Position numbers and translations under genes: made by a program
From: Cytophagales bacterium
Lineage (GTDB): Bacteria > Bacteroidota > Bacteroidia > Cytophagales > Thermoflexibacteraceae
Direction of reading: 5' to 3'
Length of the DNA: 46,302 bases
Assembly: GCA_013299115.1 (NCBI GenBank)
Contig: JAAFKA010000037.1
Span: 1 to 46,302 of the forward strand
In this document: piece by piece, positions 24,798-32,591 of the stretch
How positions within the stretch are numbered: the first letter of the stretch is position 1
Layout: every line of letters begins with the position of its first letter
Notes under the pieces: model-generated
Seen by the model: only the letters and a program-made list of their open reading frames with translations
Databases searched by the model: none
Told to the model about the DNA's origin: nothing

Positions 24798-27700
24798 TTA
24801 TTCTCCCACCAGCACAAAAGCCCCCCAATAATAGGGAAATTTGTATTTTTCTCGTAGGCTTGCCTGTGCGTCTAACAGAGCCTGCTGTTTATTGCCTGTG
24901 CTGAGCCAATTTGTATAAAAAATGGTCATCAATTCCTGCGTTGCCTTGTCGTCCACTTTCCACAATGACATCAGCACTGCATCTGCACCCGCCACCTTAA
25001 AACCACGCTGCAACCCATACACTCCTTCGCCAGACGACACCTCGCCAAGCCCTGTTTCGCAAGCCGACAGCACCACCAAATCTGTGTTGTCCAGATTTAA
25101 GGTACTTGCTTCGTAGGCAGTCAAAACTCCGTCTTCGATGGCTGTGTTTTCATCGCCAATATTCAAATCATTTACCCCCGCCAGCACAATGCCCGAACTT
25201 AGCATACCGTTAATTTTGCTTTTATTGTCTGACGACACAAAATATCCATGTGTAGAAATATGTAGAATTTTGGGACTATTCGATGTTTTTAGTTGCTCTT
25301 CTACCGCATCTGCCCCTAAAAATAAGCCTATTTTGTAGTTTTTTTGCAATAAATTATTTGCAATGCCTTTAACCTCAATTTCTGTTCCTTCCAAATCTGC
25401 AAAACTTGATTTTTTGATAGTCGAGAAACTTGCAAAGTTTCGGTCATTGTCCAAGCCCCTGTCTTTATTTTCGTTTTGTTTTTGAGCCTGCTTATTATCT
25501 TTGTTATTGCCTTTTTTGTAATCAGGTCTTCCAAAAAGTTCGGCAGTTTTATCAGGATTGTTGCTGTTTTCTTGAAAAATATCTTTCAAATTTCCGACTA
25601 AACTAATGGCTGTTTCCTCTCCCAAAAACCTATTTGTTTCAGGATTTTGCAGCGTATTCAAACTAATTTGGTTATACACTCCGTCAGGACAAAAATAAAT
25701 TTTTTTTGCCCCTTTGAGATAAGGCAAAAAAGGTTTCCAAAAATTATTGTAAGACGTTTTGTCGGCAATTTTATAACCAATATTGTTGCGATATTGCCTA
25801 AAAAACTTACTCTCTAATTCCTTTGAACTGCCTAATTTTAATGCTTGCAAACTATTTTTTGTAACAAACAACACCAAATAGCTACTACCCAAATCAACTT
25901 TTATTATCTCTATTGCCAATTCCTCTGCCTTTAATTTTTTTTGCAAATCTTTGTAATCATAATTTTTGGGCATAAAAGCCTTAGCAAAATCTGCGGACTT
26001 GGCTGCCAACTGTTTTTCTGCCTCATTGGTTTGGTTTTGCAGTTTTTGCATATCAATTCCCTGCTTTTCTCTTTCTGCCAGGGATAGATTATGGGCTTTT
26101 GCAACCAAATTTTTCAAATTTTCCCAGCTTTCAAACTTTGTTAGCAAAGTTGTGTCTTTGCTTGCCAAAATTCGTTTTTTCATTTTCTGCGTTTCGCCCA
26201 AAATCATAGCTTTGGTTTGCAGTTGGGTGTTTAGCAAATTTTGCAGCAGCGTTGGCAACAAATTTTCTGTATTTTCGGTTGTCCCTTTGCTTGTTTTGTT
26301 GCCAGAAACTTGCGAAATAAAATAGTAAAAGTTGTCAAAAAACAGTCTGTTGGCATCAAAATATTGTTGTTTTTCCTTTTCGCTAAGTCCCACAAAATTT
26401 GTTTGCAGTTCATGTAGTTTTGCTTGCGATGCCTGCACATACAAAGGAGCAGCCTCGCCAAATCTGCCTTGTTCGGCATACAGATAGGCTAAATTGTTTA
26501 CTGCCATGATAGTATTGGGGTGAGTTTCTCCCAAAACTTCTTTCGTTATTGTATTTGCTTTTAGCAACAAATCTGTTGCCTCTTGATATTGTTTTTGGTT
26601 GCGAAGCACCATTGCCAAATTGCTTAGAGAAGTGGCATAATTTGGGTGTTTTTCGCCCACAATTTGTTTGCACAACGCTAAGGCTTGGGCATATAAGACT
26701 GTTGCCTCTTCGTTTTTGTTTCTTTTTGTGTAGTACAAAGCCAAATTATTTATCACATTTCCATACTCAGGATGCTTGCCCTCCAACGCAACTTTATGAA
26801 TATGTAGGGCTTGCAAATATAAATTTTCTGCCTGTTCATACTTTTTTTGCTCGTCATACACAGCAGCCAAATTGCTGAGAGAACTTGCATAATTTGGGTG
26901 GTTTTCGCCCACTATTTCTTTCATTATGGCTAAGGCTTGGCTATAAAACACCTCTGCCTGGTCATAAATTCCCTGTATTTCATACAACAGAGCTAAGTTA
27001 TTGAGAGAACTTGCAAATTCGGTGTGTTTTTCGCCCAGCACTTTTTTGCGAATAGCCATTGCCTGTCTATACAAAGGCTCTGCCTTAGCATAGCTGCCCT
27101 CGCTGAAGTATAAAAATGCTAAATTATTGAGAGAAGTGGCATATTTTGGGTCATTTTCGCCCAAAACTTCTTTGCAAATAGCTGACGATTGTTGATACCA
27201 TTTTTCGGCTTGGGCATATTTTCCCTGACTGTCATACAAACTTGCCAAATTATTCAGCACTGCTGCATACTGTTCGTGTTTGCTACCAAAAACTTTTTTG
27301 CGAATTGCCAACACCTCAAAATATGTTTGCTCGGCTTCGAGATATTTGCCTTGATTGACATAAAGAAAAGCCAATGTATTGAGTTCTGTGGCATAATCTG
27401 GGTGATTTTCGCCGACTACCTCTTTTTTGATAGCTACCAATTCTATAAAAGATTTCTCGGCTTTGGCATATTTTCCTTGATTGTTATATAAATTTGCCAA
27501 ATTGTTAAGTGTGGCACTATATTGTGCGTGTGTATTGCCAAAAACTTTTTTGCGGATTTCCAAAACCCGCAAAAAAGTTTTTTCTGCTGCCTCATATTGC
27601 CCTTGTTTGATATAAAGCAAAGCCAATGCATCGAGCAGGGCTGCATAATCGGGGTGGGTTTCGCCATAATTTTTCTCTACGAGCAAAATTATTTTCTCAA

Positions 27701-27836
27701 AAATAATTATCGTAGTCGGCATATCCTGTCTTTGTGCAGCTTTGGTTGCCTCTTGGCTCAGGCTTTCTATGGTTTCCTGTGCATACACACCGCAGCAAAA
27801 TAAGCTAAGGAGCAAAAATAGTATTGTCTTTTTCAT
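24798..27836 (-). CDS. Secreted TPR-CHAT (caspase-like) protein
   Basis: A 1,012-residue protein with a signal peptide (MKKTILFLLLSLFCCGVYA). About eleven kinesin-light-chain-type 42-residue TPR units fill residues 40-510 (recurring xNLAxLYxxQGKYxxAExxY and GExHPxYA). A helical spacer follows, then a C-terminal CHAT protease domain. The catalytic pair is present: His863 in ILHISTHGYF and Cys926 in VVLSACETGLGE, with the conserved SLWKVDD and PYYWGAFVLVG end. CHAT enzymes are clan CD peptidases, often activated through partner proteins bound by the TPRs. It is last in a three-gene cluster. Confidence 0.93.
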   Translation of the reverse strand: MKKTILFLLLSLFCCGVYAQETIESLSQEATKAAQRQDMPTTIIIFEKIILLVEKNYGETHPDYAALLDALALLYIKQGQYEAAEKTFLRVLEIRKKVFGNTHAQYSATLNNLANLYNNQGKYAKAEKSFIELVAIKKEVVGENHPDYATELNTLAFLYVNQGKYLEAEQTYFEVLAIRKKVFGSKHEQYAAVLNNLASLYDSQGKYAQAEKWYQQSSAICKEVLGENDPKYATSLNNLAFLYFSEGSYAKAEPLYRQAMAIRKKVLGEKHTEFASSLNNLALLYEIQGIYDQAEVFYSQALAIMKEIVGENHPNYASSLSNLAAVYDEQKKYEQAENLYLQALHIHKVALEGKHPEYGNVINNLALYYTKRNKNEEATVLYAQALALCKQIVGEKHPNYATSLSNLAMVLRNQKQYQEATDLLLKANTITKEVLGETHPNTIMAVNNLAYLYAEQGRFGEAAPLYVQASQAKLHELQTNFVGLSEKEKQQYFDANRLFFDNFYYFISQVSGNKTSKGTTENTENLLPTLLQNLLNTQLQTKAMILGETQKMKKRILASKDTTLLTKFESWENLKNLVAKAHNLSLAEREKQGIDMQKLQNQTNEAEKQLAAKSADFAKAFMPKNYDYKDLQKKLKAEELAIEIIKVDLGSSYLVLFVTKNSLQALKLGSSKELESKFFRQYRNNIGYKIADKTSYNNFWKPFLPYLKGAKKIYFCPDGVYNQISLNTLQNPETNRFLGEETAISLVGNLKDIFQENSNNPDKTAELFGRPDYKKGNNKDNKQAQKQNENKDRGLDNDRNFASFSTIKKSSFADLEGTEIEVKGIANNLLQKNYKIGLFLGADAVEEQLKTSNSPKILHISTHGYFVSSDNKSKINGMLSSGIVLAGVNDLNIGDENTAIEDGVLTAYEASTLNLDNTDLVVLSACETGLGEVSSGEGVYGLQRGFKVAGADAVLMSLWKVDDKATQELMTIFYTNWLSTGNKQQALLDAQASLREKYKFPYYWGAFVLVGE

Positions 27837-27851
27837 AAAATAATTGTTTTT

Positions 27852-28067
27852 CTATAGCGGTGGGACTTTACAATATTCTTCACAAGAATTGAGTAAGTTA
27901 TCGTCAGACATATTTTTAGCGTACTTATCAACCATAACAACTTGAAAAACCAACTCTTTTGATACTTTATAATTAGATACATTACTTAACTCTTTCAACA
28001 CAAGCAGAAGTTCCTCCTTTTTTATTGCAATATGCTGACCTATTTTTTGTAATTGGCAAACTGTCAT
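27852..28067 (-). CDS. Small soluble protein in the CHAT cluster, unknown
   Basis: A 71-residue protein without signal peptide (MTVCQLQKIGQHIAIKKEEL...), helical in the middle, with two cysteines in a short C-terminal motif (CEEYCKVPPL). It starts where the secreted gene ends (ATG abuts the stop) and lies 15 bp before the CHAT gene, so the three are co-transcribed. Alternatively it could be the truncated cytoplasm-like remnant of a larger protein fused to its upstream neighbour. Function not recognised. Confidence 0.55.
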   Translation of the reverse strand: MTVCQLQKIGQHIAIKKEELLLVLKELSNVSNYKVSKELVFQVVMVDKYAKNMSDDNLLNSCEEYCKVPPL

Positions 28068-28337
28068 TTAAGGCTTTACAAATCTATAAAAACCTTGCTT
28101 TGTCAATTCCTTAATCTCACCTTTTGCACTTATTAAGCCCACGTAAGTTCCTTGAACTTGCAGCGTATCATTTTCATTTATTTGCATACCAATTTGCAAA
28201 GGCACACCATTTTTTGTGTTATTGCCCGAAGTGCCAAAAACTTGGAAAACAGGCTTATTTCCGTTTTGTGCATGGACACAAAGATTTATACAAAATAAAA
28301 ATTGCCAGAAAGCAAATAAAATAAAGTTTCTTTTCAT
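28068..28337 (-). CDS. Small secreted FecR-like beta-sandwich protein
   Basis: An 89-residue protein with a signal peptide (MKRNFILFAFWQFLFCINLCVHA). The mature part, FQVFGTSGNNTKNGVPLQIG then NENDTLQVQGTYVGLISAKG and EIKELTKQGFYRF, has the strand pattern of the FecR/DUF-type domain (xGxxxxxNGxxLxxGxxLxxxDxLxLxxGxYxGLxxxxGxxxELxxxG) often encoded beside secreted CHAT-TPR proteins in this group. A role in presenting or regulating the CHAT protease is inferred from gene order only. It heads the three-gene unit. Confidence 0.65.
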   Translation of the reverse strand: MKRNFILFAFWQFLFCINLCVHAQNGNKPVFQVFGTSGNNTKNGVPLQIGMQINENDTLQVQGTYVGLISAKGEIKELTKQGFYRFVKP

Positions 28338-28355
28338 AAAATATCTATTTTTTCT

Positions 28356-28502
28356 GTAGCTGCGGGTCTTTAGCCCGCACTATTTGCAAACTGCGGGCAA
28401 AGACCCGCAGCTACAGTCCGCAGTATTTGCAAACTGCGGGCTAAAGACCCGCAGCTACAGTCCTCAGTATTTGCAAACTGCGGGCTAAAGACCCGCAGCT
28501 AC
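28356..28502. repeat. Tandem GCGGGTCTTTAGCCCGC palindromic elements
   Basis: A first unit of 59 nt has 25-nt arms (GTAGCTGCGGGTCTTTAG... and complement) around TATTTGCAAA; two further 44-nt half-units follow head to tail, differing by single bases. The block starts 6 nt after the stop of the upstream minus-strand gene and precedes the CHAT cluster. Related units lie at 30599-30779. Confidence 0.9.
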
Positions 28503-28507
28503 AAGTG

Positions 28508-30337
28508 CTACTCCTCCAATTTTAACCTCGAAAGCAGCAACCTATCACCCCGCAAAGTTTCGCTAAAAAAGTACATAAAACCATTGTGATTAATGCGGTT
28601 ATGGCGGTCATAAAGATAATATTTGCGTTTTTCGTCTTCGCCCAAAGTTTTGAAGTCCGAAGGAATACCATCTTTTAAGTTCAATTTTCCGTATTCAATC
28701 GAATATTTTGGAGCATAGTCGTCTATTGCCTTCACAATCGTCATTATCCAATTTACCGACCCCACATTTTTGGTTTCAATGACTGAACTTCCTGTCCTAA
28801 ACATATCCGAAGTAATTGGCGAATTATTAAAAAAGCCCTTTTTGCTTTTCTGGTCAATCTTAACCGTATAGTTTTTGATAAGACTGCCATCAGGCGTAAA
28901 ATGCAACATAAACATACCTTCGTAAATTTTATCACTCACTCTGGTCATCGAAGTTCCCATCATTTTATTGCCTGCCTGCTGCTTAATTTTCTTGTAATCT
29001 TGCACATTCAACAGCAATGAATTATCCGATAACACTTGTAAATCATTGACAACAAACTTTTTACCATTAAACTTCAACGGTTTTTTCATATCTGGCGGTG
29101 CAACAGCCTTGTCGTTTAGCTCCTCCATTTCCGTTTTTTTGCCAACCGTCATTTTGCCATTCTCAATTTTTGCGACCACAAAATGTGTGTAATCTTTCAA
29201 ATCCAGCATATCCTCCACCTGGTCTTCACGCAAACCAATTTCGTTTGAGCCTGTCAAAGCACCACCCAAACCCGAAAAAGCACCCAAAGCACCACCGCCA
29301 CTTTTGCTCACTTCTGCCTCCTCTGCATCTTGGCTGCTGGTTGCCACTAAGGTTTCGGCAATAGCTTGGTTGCTATATTTGCCCTCTTTGCCTGTCGAAG
29401 CACCATACAAAATCACTGATTTGCTATTTCCTACCACATTTTCGTAAGCATTCACAATTCGCCAACCTGATGCGGGAGCTTCAAAATCAAACTGTTCTTT
29501 GATTTCTCCTTCGGGGCTGATGCGAAAATAGGTATATTTTGTAGTAGAGGGACAAGTAAATTCTTTTTTAGACATATTCGTAGGTGCATAAATCACAATC
29601 CAATCACGAGGCATATCGTCATTTTCTATACTTGCACTTTCGTTGTCCATCAACGGTTTTGCAAACACACACCGCACATGATACGGAAAAGTAAGCTGCT
29701 TTAATACCTTGATATTCAAGTTGTTATCTGCTTTTATCAGGTCATAACGAAAACCCTTAAAATCATCTCCCTTTGTGTCCAGATTATTTACCATTGCCAT
29801 CACCAAAATAGCACTATCCCTTTCCACTTCATACGCACCACCTAAAAAATAATAGCCTTTGCCATCTTCATCTTTTGGCTTAACCTTGTCGAGCATTTTT
29901 ACCCTGCGGACATAGCCACCAAACCACCAATCCCATTTGGCAGTAACTTGTTTTTTGCGAAACACCAACTTGCCCACATAATTTGTCGAGGCAGACATCG
30001 TATTGGCAATAAAATACTCACCTTTATAAACAAAAAACTTGTACCTTTTTCGCACTTTTTCGGTTTCCAAATCCTGTCGAACCGTATTCAACAAGTTGCA
30101 ATCCTTGTCAAAAGTATAAGTTTCGACAACAGCTTTGCCAAAAAAAGTAGAAGGCGAAAAATAGATAAGGTCAAAATTACCATTTTCTTGTTTCTCCACA
30201 CCTCCGAGATAGCCTTTCTTTGCCTTGCGAGAAATTTCATAATCTTTCTCCAAAATATTCATATCTTGGGCAGAACTTACATTAAAAATGCCTATACTCA
30301 TTACAAGCAAGGTGGCAAATAAAAATAATTTTTTCAT
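28508..30337 (-). CDS. Secreted protein of unknown function
   Basis: A 609-residue protein with a signal peptide (MKKLFLFATLLVMSIGIFNVSSA). The rest looks beta-rich with repeated short units such as NGNFDLIYFSPSTFFG, GKGYYFLGGAYEVERDSAIL, DWIVIYAPTNMSK and SVILYGAST, suggesting a propeller-like fold, with a Gly/Ser-rich insert near 350-370 (SKSGGGALGAFSGLGG). No catalytic motif is visible and I do not recognise a named family. It probably stays in the periplasm or on the surface. A palindromic array directly follows its stop. Confidence 0.75.
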   Translation of the reverse strand: MKKLFLFATLLVMSIGIFNVSSAQDMNILEKDYEISRKAKKGYLGGVEKQENGNFDLIYFSPSTFFGKAVVETYTFDKDCNLLNTVRQDLETEKVRKRYKFFVYKGEYFIANTMSASTNYVGKLVFRKKQVTAKWDWWFGGYVRRVKMLDKVKPKDEDGKGYYFLGGAYEVERDSAILVMAMVNNLDTKGDDFKGFRYDLIKADNNLNIKVLKQLTFPYHVRCVFAKPLMDNESASIENDDMPRDWIVIYAPTNMSKKEFTCPSTTKYTYFRISPEGEIKEQFDFEAPASGWRIVNAYENVVGNSKSVILYGASTGKEGKYSNQAIAETLVATSSQDAEEAEVSKSGGGALGAFSGLGGALTGSNEIGLREDQVEDMLDLKDYTHFVVAKIENGKMTVGKKTEMEELNDKAVAPPDMKKPLKFNGKKFVVNDLQVLSDNSLLLNVQDYKKIKQQAGNKMMGTSMTRVSDKIYEGMFMLHFTPDGSLIKNYTVKIDQKSKKGFFNNSPITSDMFRTGSSVIETKNVGSVNWIMTIVKAIDDYAPKYSIEYGKLNLKDGIPSDFKTLGEDEKRKYYLYDRHNRINHNGFMYFFSETLRGDRLLLSRLKLEE

Positions 30338-30598
30338 TGTTTTTTGGGTTAAAAATGTAACATAGACTTTATTCTATCTGTGATTTTGGTTTCTCCAAAC
30401 CAAAATTTACAGCATCGTTGCAGTTTTGAGAAACCGCAACCACGTTGTCATTTATACGTTGGCAATGGTGCTTTTCGCACCTTGACAATCGTATCTGAAC
30501 AAATACAAAATTGTTTATCTAAATTTACACAATAAAGCAGTAAATTGTCAAATTATGCTTGTCCGAAGTTATAATTTGGGAGAAAACTGCACATAACC
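30338..30598. other. Gene-free stretch with small hairpins
   Basis: No supported reading frame. It holds a palindrome at 30384-30405 (TTTTGGTTT, CTCC, AAACCAAAA) and a hairpin GGTGC-TTTTC-GCACC near 30467-30481; a similar GGTGC-TTTTTT-GCACC lies in the giant gene near 41137-41152. The 12-mer CGCAACCACGTT here also occurs near 4715, next to the nested palindrome. Confidence 0.45.
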
Positions 30599-30779
30599 GT
30601 AGCTGTGAATGTAGCTGCGGGTCTTTAGCCCGCAGTCTGTCTGTAATACTGCGGGCTGTAGCTGCGAATGTAGCTGCGGGTCTTTAGCCCGCAGTATTTG
30701 CAAACTGCGGGCTGTAGCTGCGAGTCTTTAGCCCGCAGTATTTGCAAACTGCGGGCTAAAGACCCGCAGCTACAGCTAC
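30599..30779. repeat. GCGGGTCTTTAGCCCGC palindromic array at a gene end
   Basis: Several full and partial copies of the family at 28356-28502 run head to tail (GTAGCTGCGGGTCTTTAGC and its complement). The last bases supply the TAG stop (30776-30778) of the AraC-type regulator, whose gene therefore ends inside the element. Confidence 0.9.
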
Positions 30780-32515
30780 AGTTTCCTAAATTCCGTTGGG
30801 GTAGTTCCTGCAAATTTTTTAAAAGCAGCATAAAAAGTAGATTTGGAGTTAAAGCCACACTCTTGTCCAATAGCCTCAATCGTAAAATTTTGAAAATCAA
30901 TGCTTTTCAACCTTGTTTTTGCCTCCTCTACACGATAACTATTGATAAAGTCATTAAAATTTTTGCCCTCTTTTTGGTTAATTGCTTGCGAAAGTTGGTG
31001 GGTTGTAGTATAATTTTGGGCTGCCAATTTCGCCAAATTTAGCGAATTATCTAAATATGGTTTTTGCGAAACCATTACTTCAAGTAGTTTTTTGTGGGTA
31101 GCAGTTACTTCTTCTTCGCTAATATTGTTGTGAAAATACGGTGATAGGTCTTGTGTAATATTTTCTAATTTTTGGTAATTTATGCTCACTTTCTCCTCCT
31201 CCACCAAGTTATATTCTTGTTGCAACAAAGCCTGTAATTTTTTCAAAACAAGTTCTTTTTCTAATTGCAAGTTTTTCAAACGGTATAGCAAAGCCACAAA
31301 CAACAAAATAATTTCGGCAGCACTTCCGATTGGAATACAATAATGCAAAAATTTATAAGGAGGAATAAGCTGGCTATCACGCAAATTAAAGGCAATGATT
31401 ATCAACAAGATAGGCATAAAACTAAGCACAAAATAGTAAGAAGTCCAATTTCCTTTTTCAATATTTTTGATGATATAAAAACCAATAACAAAAACAGTGC
31501 TTAAAAACAGTGATTTTATTAACACAATTTGCAAGGTTTTGAAAACAAGATGATTAGTTGGTACAAACAATGTTGCTATCAAAAGTATGGCAACAATACC
31601 TGCCATTTTGTTGTAGTTTTTAAAATATTTTGGTGCTATTTTATTCGGTGGATACAACAAATAATAGACAAACCAAAGAAAGCAAATCAGGGCAAAGGCA
31701 AGCCCGATATACAAAATTTTGCTTACATACAAGTAATAAGTATCACCAAAAAAGAGCATAGCAAAACCCTCAATATTGAATTGGTTTACACCCAAATTGA
31801 AAATATAGCCTGCATAAAAACCATAAATTTTTTCGTTAAAAACTATCCACAAACCCAAAGCAATCAGGCTTGTAAATAGCAAAAAACCATAATATAAACC
31901 TGCTAAATAATTTGTATTCTGTATAAAATTAGTATATTCTGCTTTTGTGAGCAAGCTAATTGGCAATTTTGCCACGCCGTCTGTCCTGCTTATGCGTATG
32001 AAAATATCGTAATTTTGCGAACTATTTTGTGTTATTTCTGTGGCTTGCAAAGCAACAGGAAATACAAACATAGCTTGCTTTTCTTGCCGTTTGCTAAACG
32101 GAAAATTTGTGCCTTCGAGCATAGCTTGTCCATTTACAAAAACCTCAACTTCGTCTAAATTGGCATCATTAATTACCAAATAGAAAGTTACAATTTCATT
32201 ATTTGGTTGATTACTTGTAATATTTTGGTAATTCAGGCACAAATAAGTCCAATGATTTGCTTTTTGATTACCAAAAATTATATAGTCTGTGTTTGTAGGC
32301 TCAAACAATGCTAAGTTTTGCGATATTTCTGAAAAACTTAATTTATTGCTTTTGTCAGTATAAGTTTTTAGATGTTGGCTAAGGTCAATTTTTGTTGTTA
32401 AATAGTTGATTGGCAGTGGATAAGCAAAGGCAGTATTACACAATATATTAAAAAACGACAATAAACAAAAGGCAATACAGTATATAGATTTAAAGATTCT
32501 GAGAACAGAAATCAT
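30776..32515 (-). CDS. 7TMR-DISM receptor fused to AraC-type DNA-binding domain
   Basis: A 579-residue inner-membrane regulator. Residues 1-30 are a signal sequence (MISVLRIFKSIYCIAFCLLS). A periplasmic 7TMR-DISM beta-sandwich (ATNHWTYLCLNYQN, NDANLDEVEVFVNGQ) precedes seven hydrophobic helices. A coiled-coil stretch (LKNLQLEKELVLKKLQALLQ) leads to a C-terminal AraC/XylS helix-turn-helix pair (LNLAKLAAQNYTTTHQLSQAIN, then IDFQNFTIEAIGQECGFNSKS, FAGTTPTEFRK). It would sense a periplasmic ligand and act on DNA while in the membrane. It lies 77 bp after the TonB receptor gene on the same strand, so it may control that receptor. The start at 32515 fits the signal peptide. Confidence 0.87.
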   Translation of the reverse strand: MISVLRIFKSIYCIAFCLLSFFNILCNTAFAYPLPINYLTTKIDLSQHLKTYTDKSNKLSFSEISQNLALFEPTNTDYIIFGNQKANHWTYLCLNYQNITSNQPNNEIVTFYLVINDANLDEVEVFVNGQAMLEGTNFPFSKRQEKQAMFVFPVALQATEITQNSSQNYDIFIRISRTDGVAKLPISLLTKAEYTNFIQNTNYLAGLYYGFLLFTSLIALGLWIVFNEKIYGFYAGYIFNLGVNQFNIEGFAMLFFGDTYYLYVSKILYIGLAFALICFLWFVYYLLYPPNKIAPKYFKNYNKMAGIVAILLIATLFVPTNHLVFKTLQIVLIKSLFLSTVFVIGFYIIKNIEKGNWTSYYFVLSFMPILLIIIAFNLRDSQLIPPYKFLHYCIPIGSAAEIILLFVALLYRLKNLQLEKELVLKKLQALLQQEYNLVEEEKVSINYQKLENITQDLSPYFHNNISEEEVTATHKKLLEVMVSQKPYLDNSLNLAKLAAQNYTTTHQLSQAINQKEGKNFNDFINSYRVEEAKTRLKSIDFQNFTIEAIGQECGFNSKSTFYAAFKKFAGTTPTEFRKL

Positions 32516-32591
32516 AAAATTAATTTTCTTGAGTGGTAACAAAATTAATAAACATACAACAATAAAAATTGCTTGCAAGAGATTACATTTT

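Noticed and set aside
28356-28502. CRISPR array suspicion
   Set aside because: The repeats are head-to-tail palindromic units with no unique spacers and no cas genes nearby.
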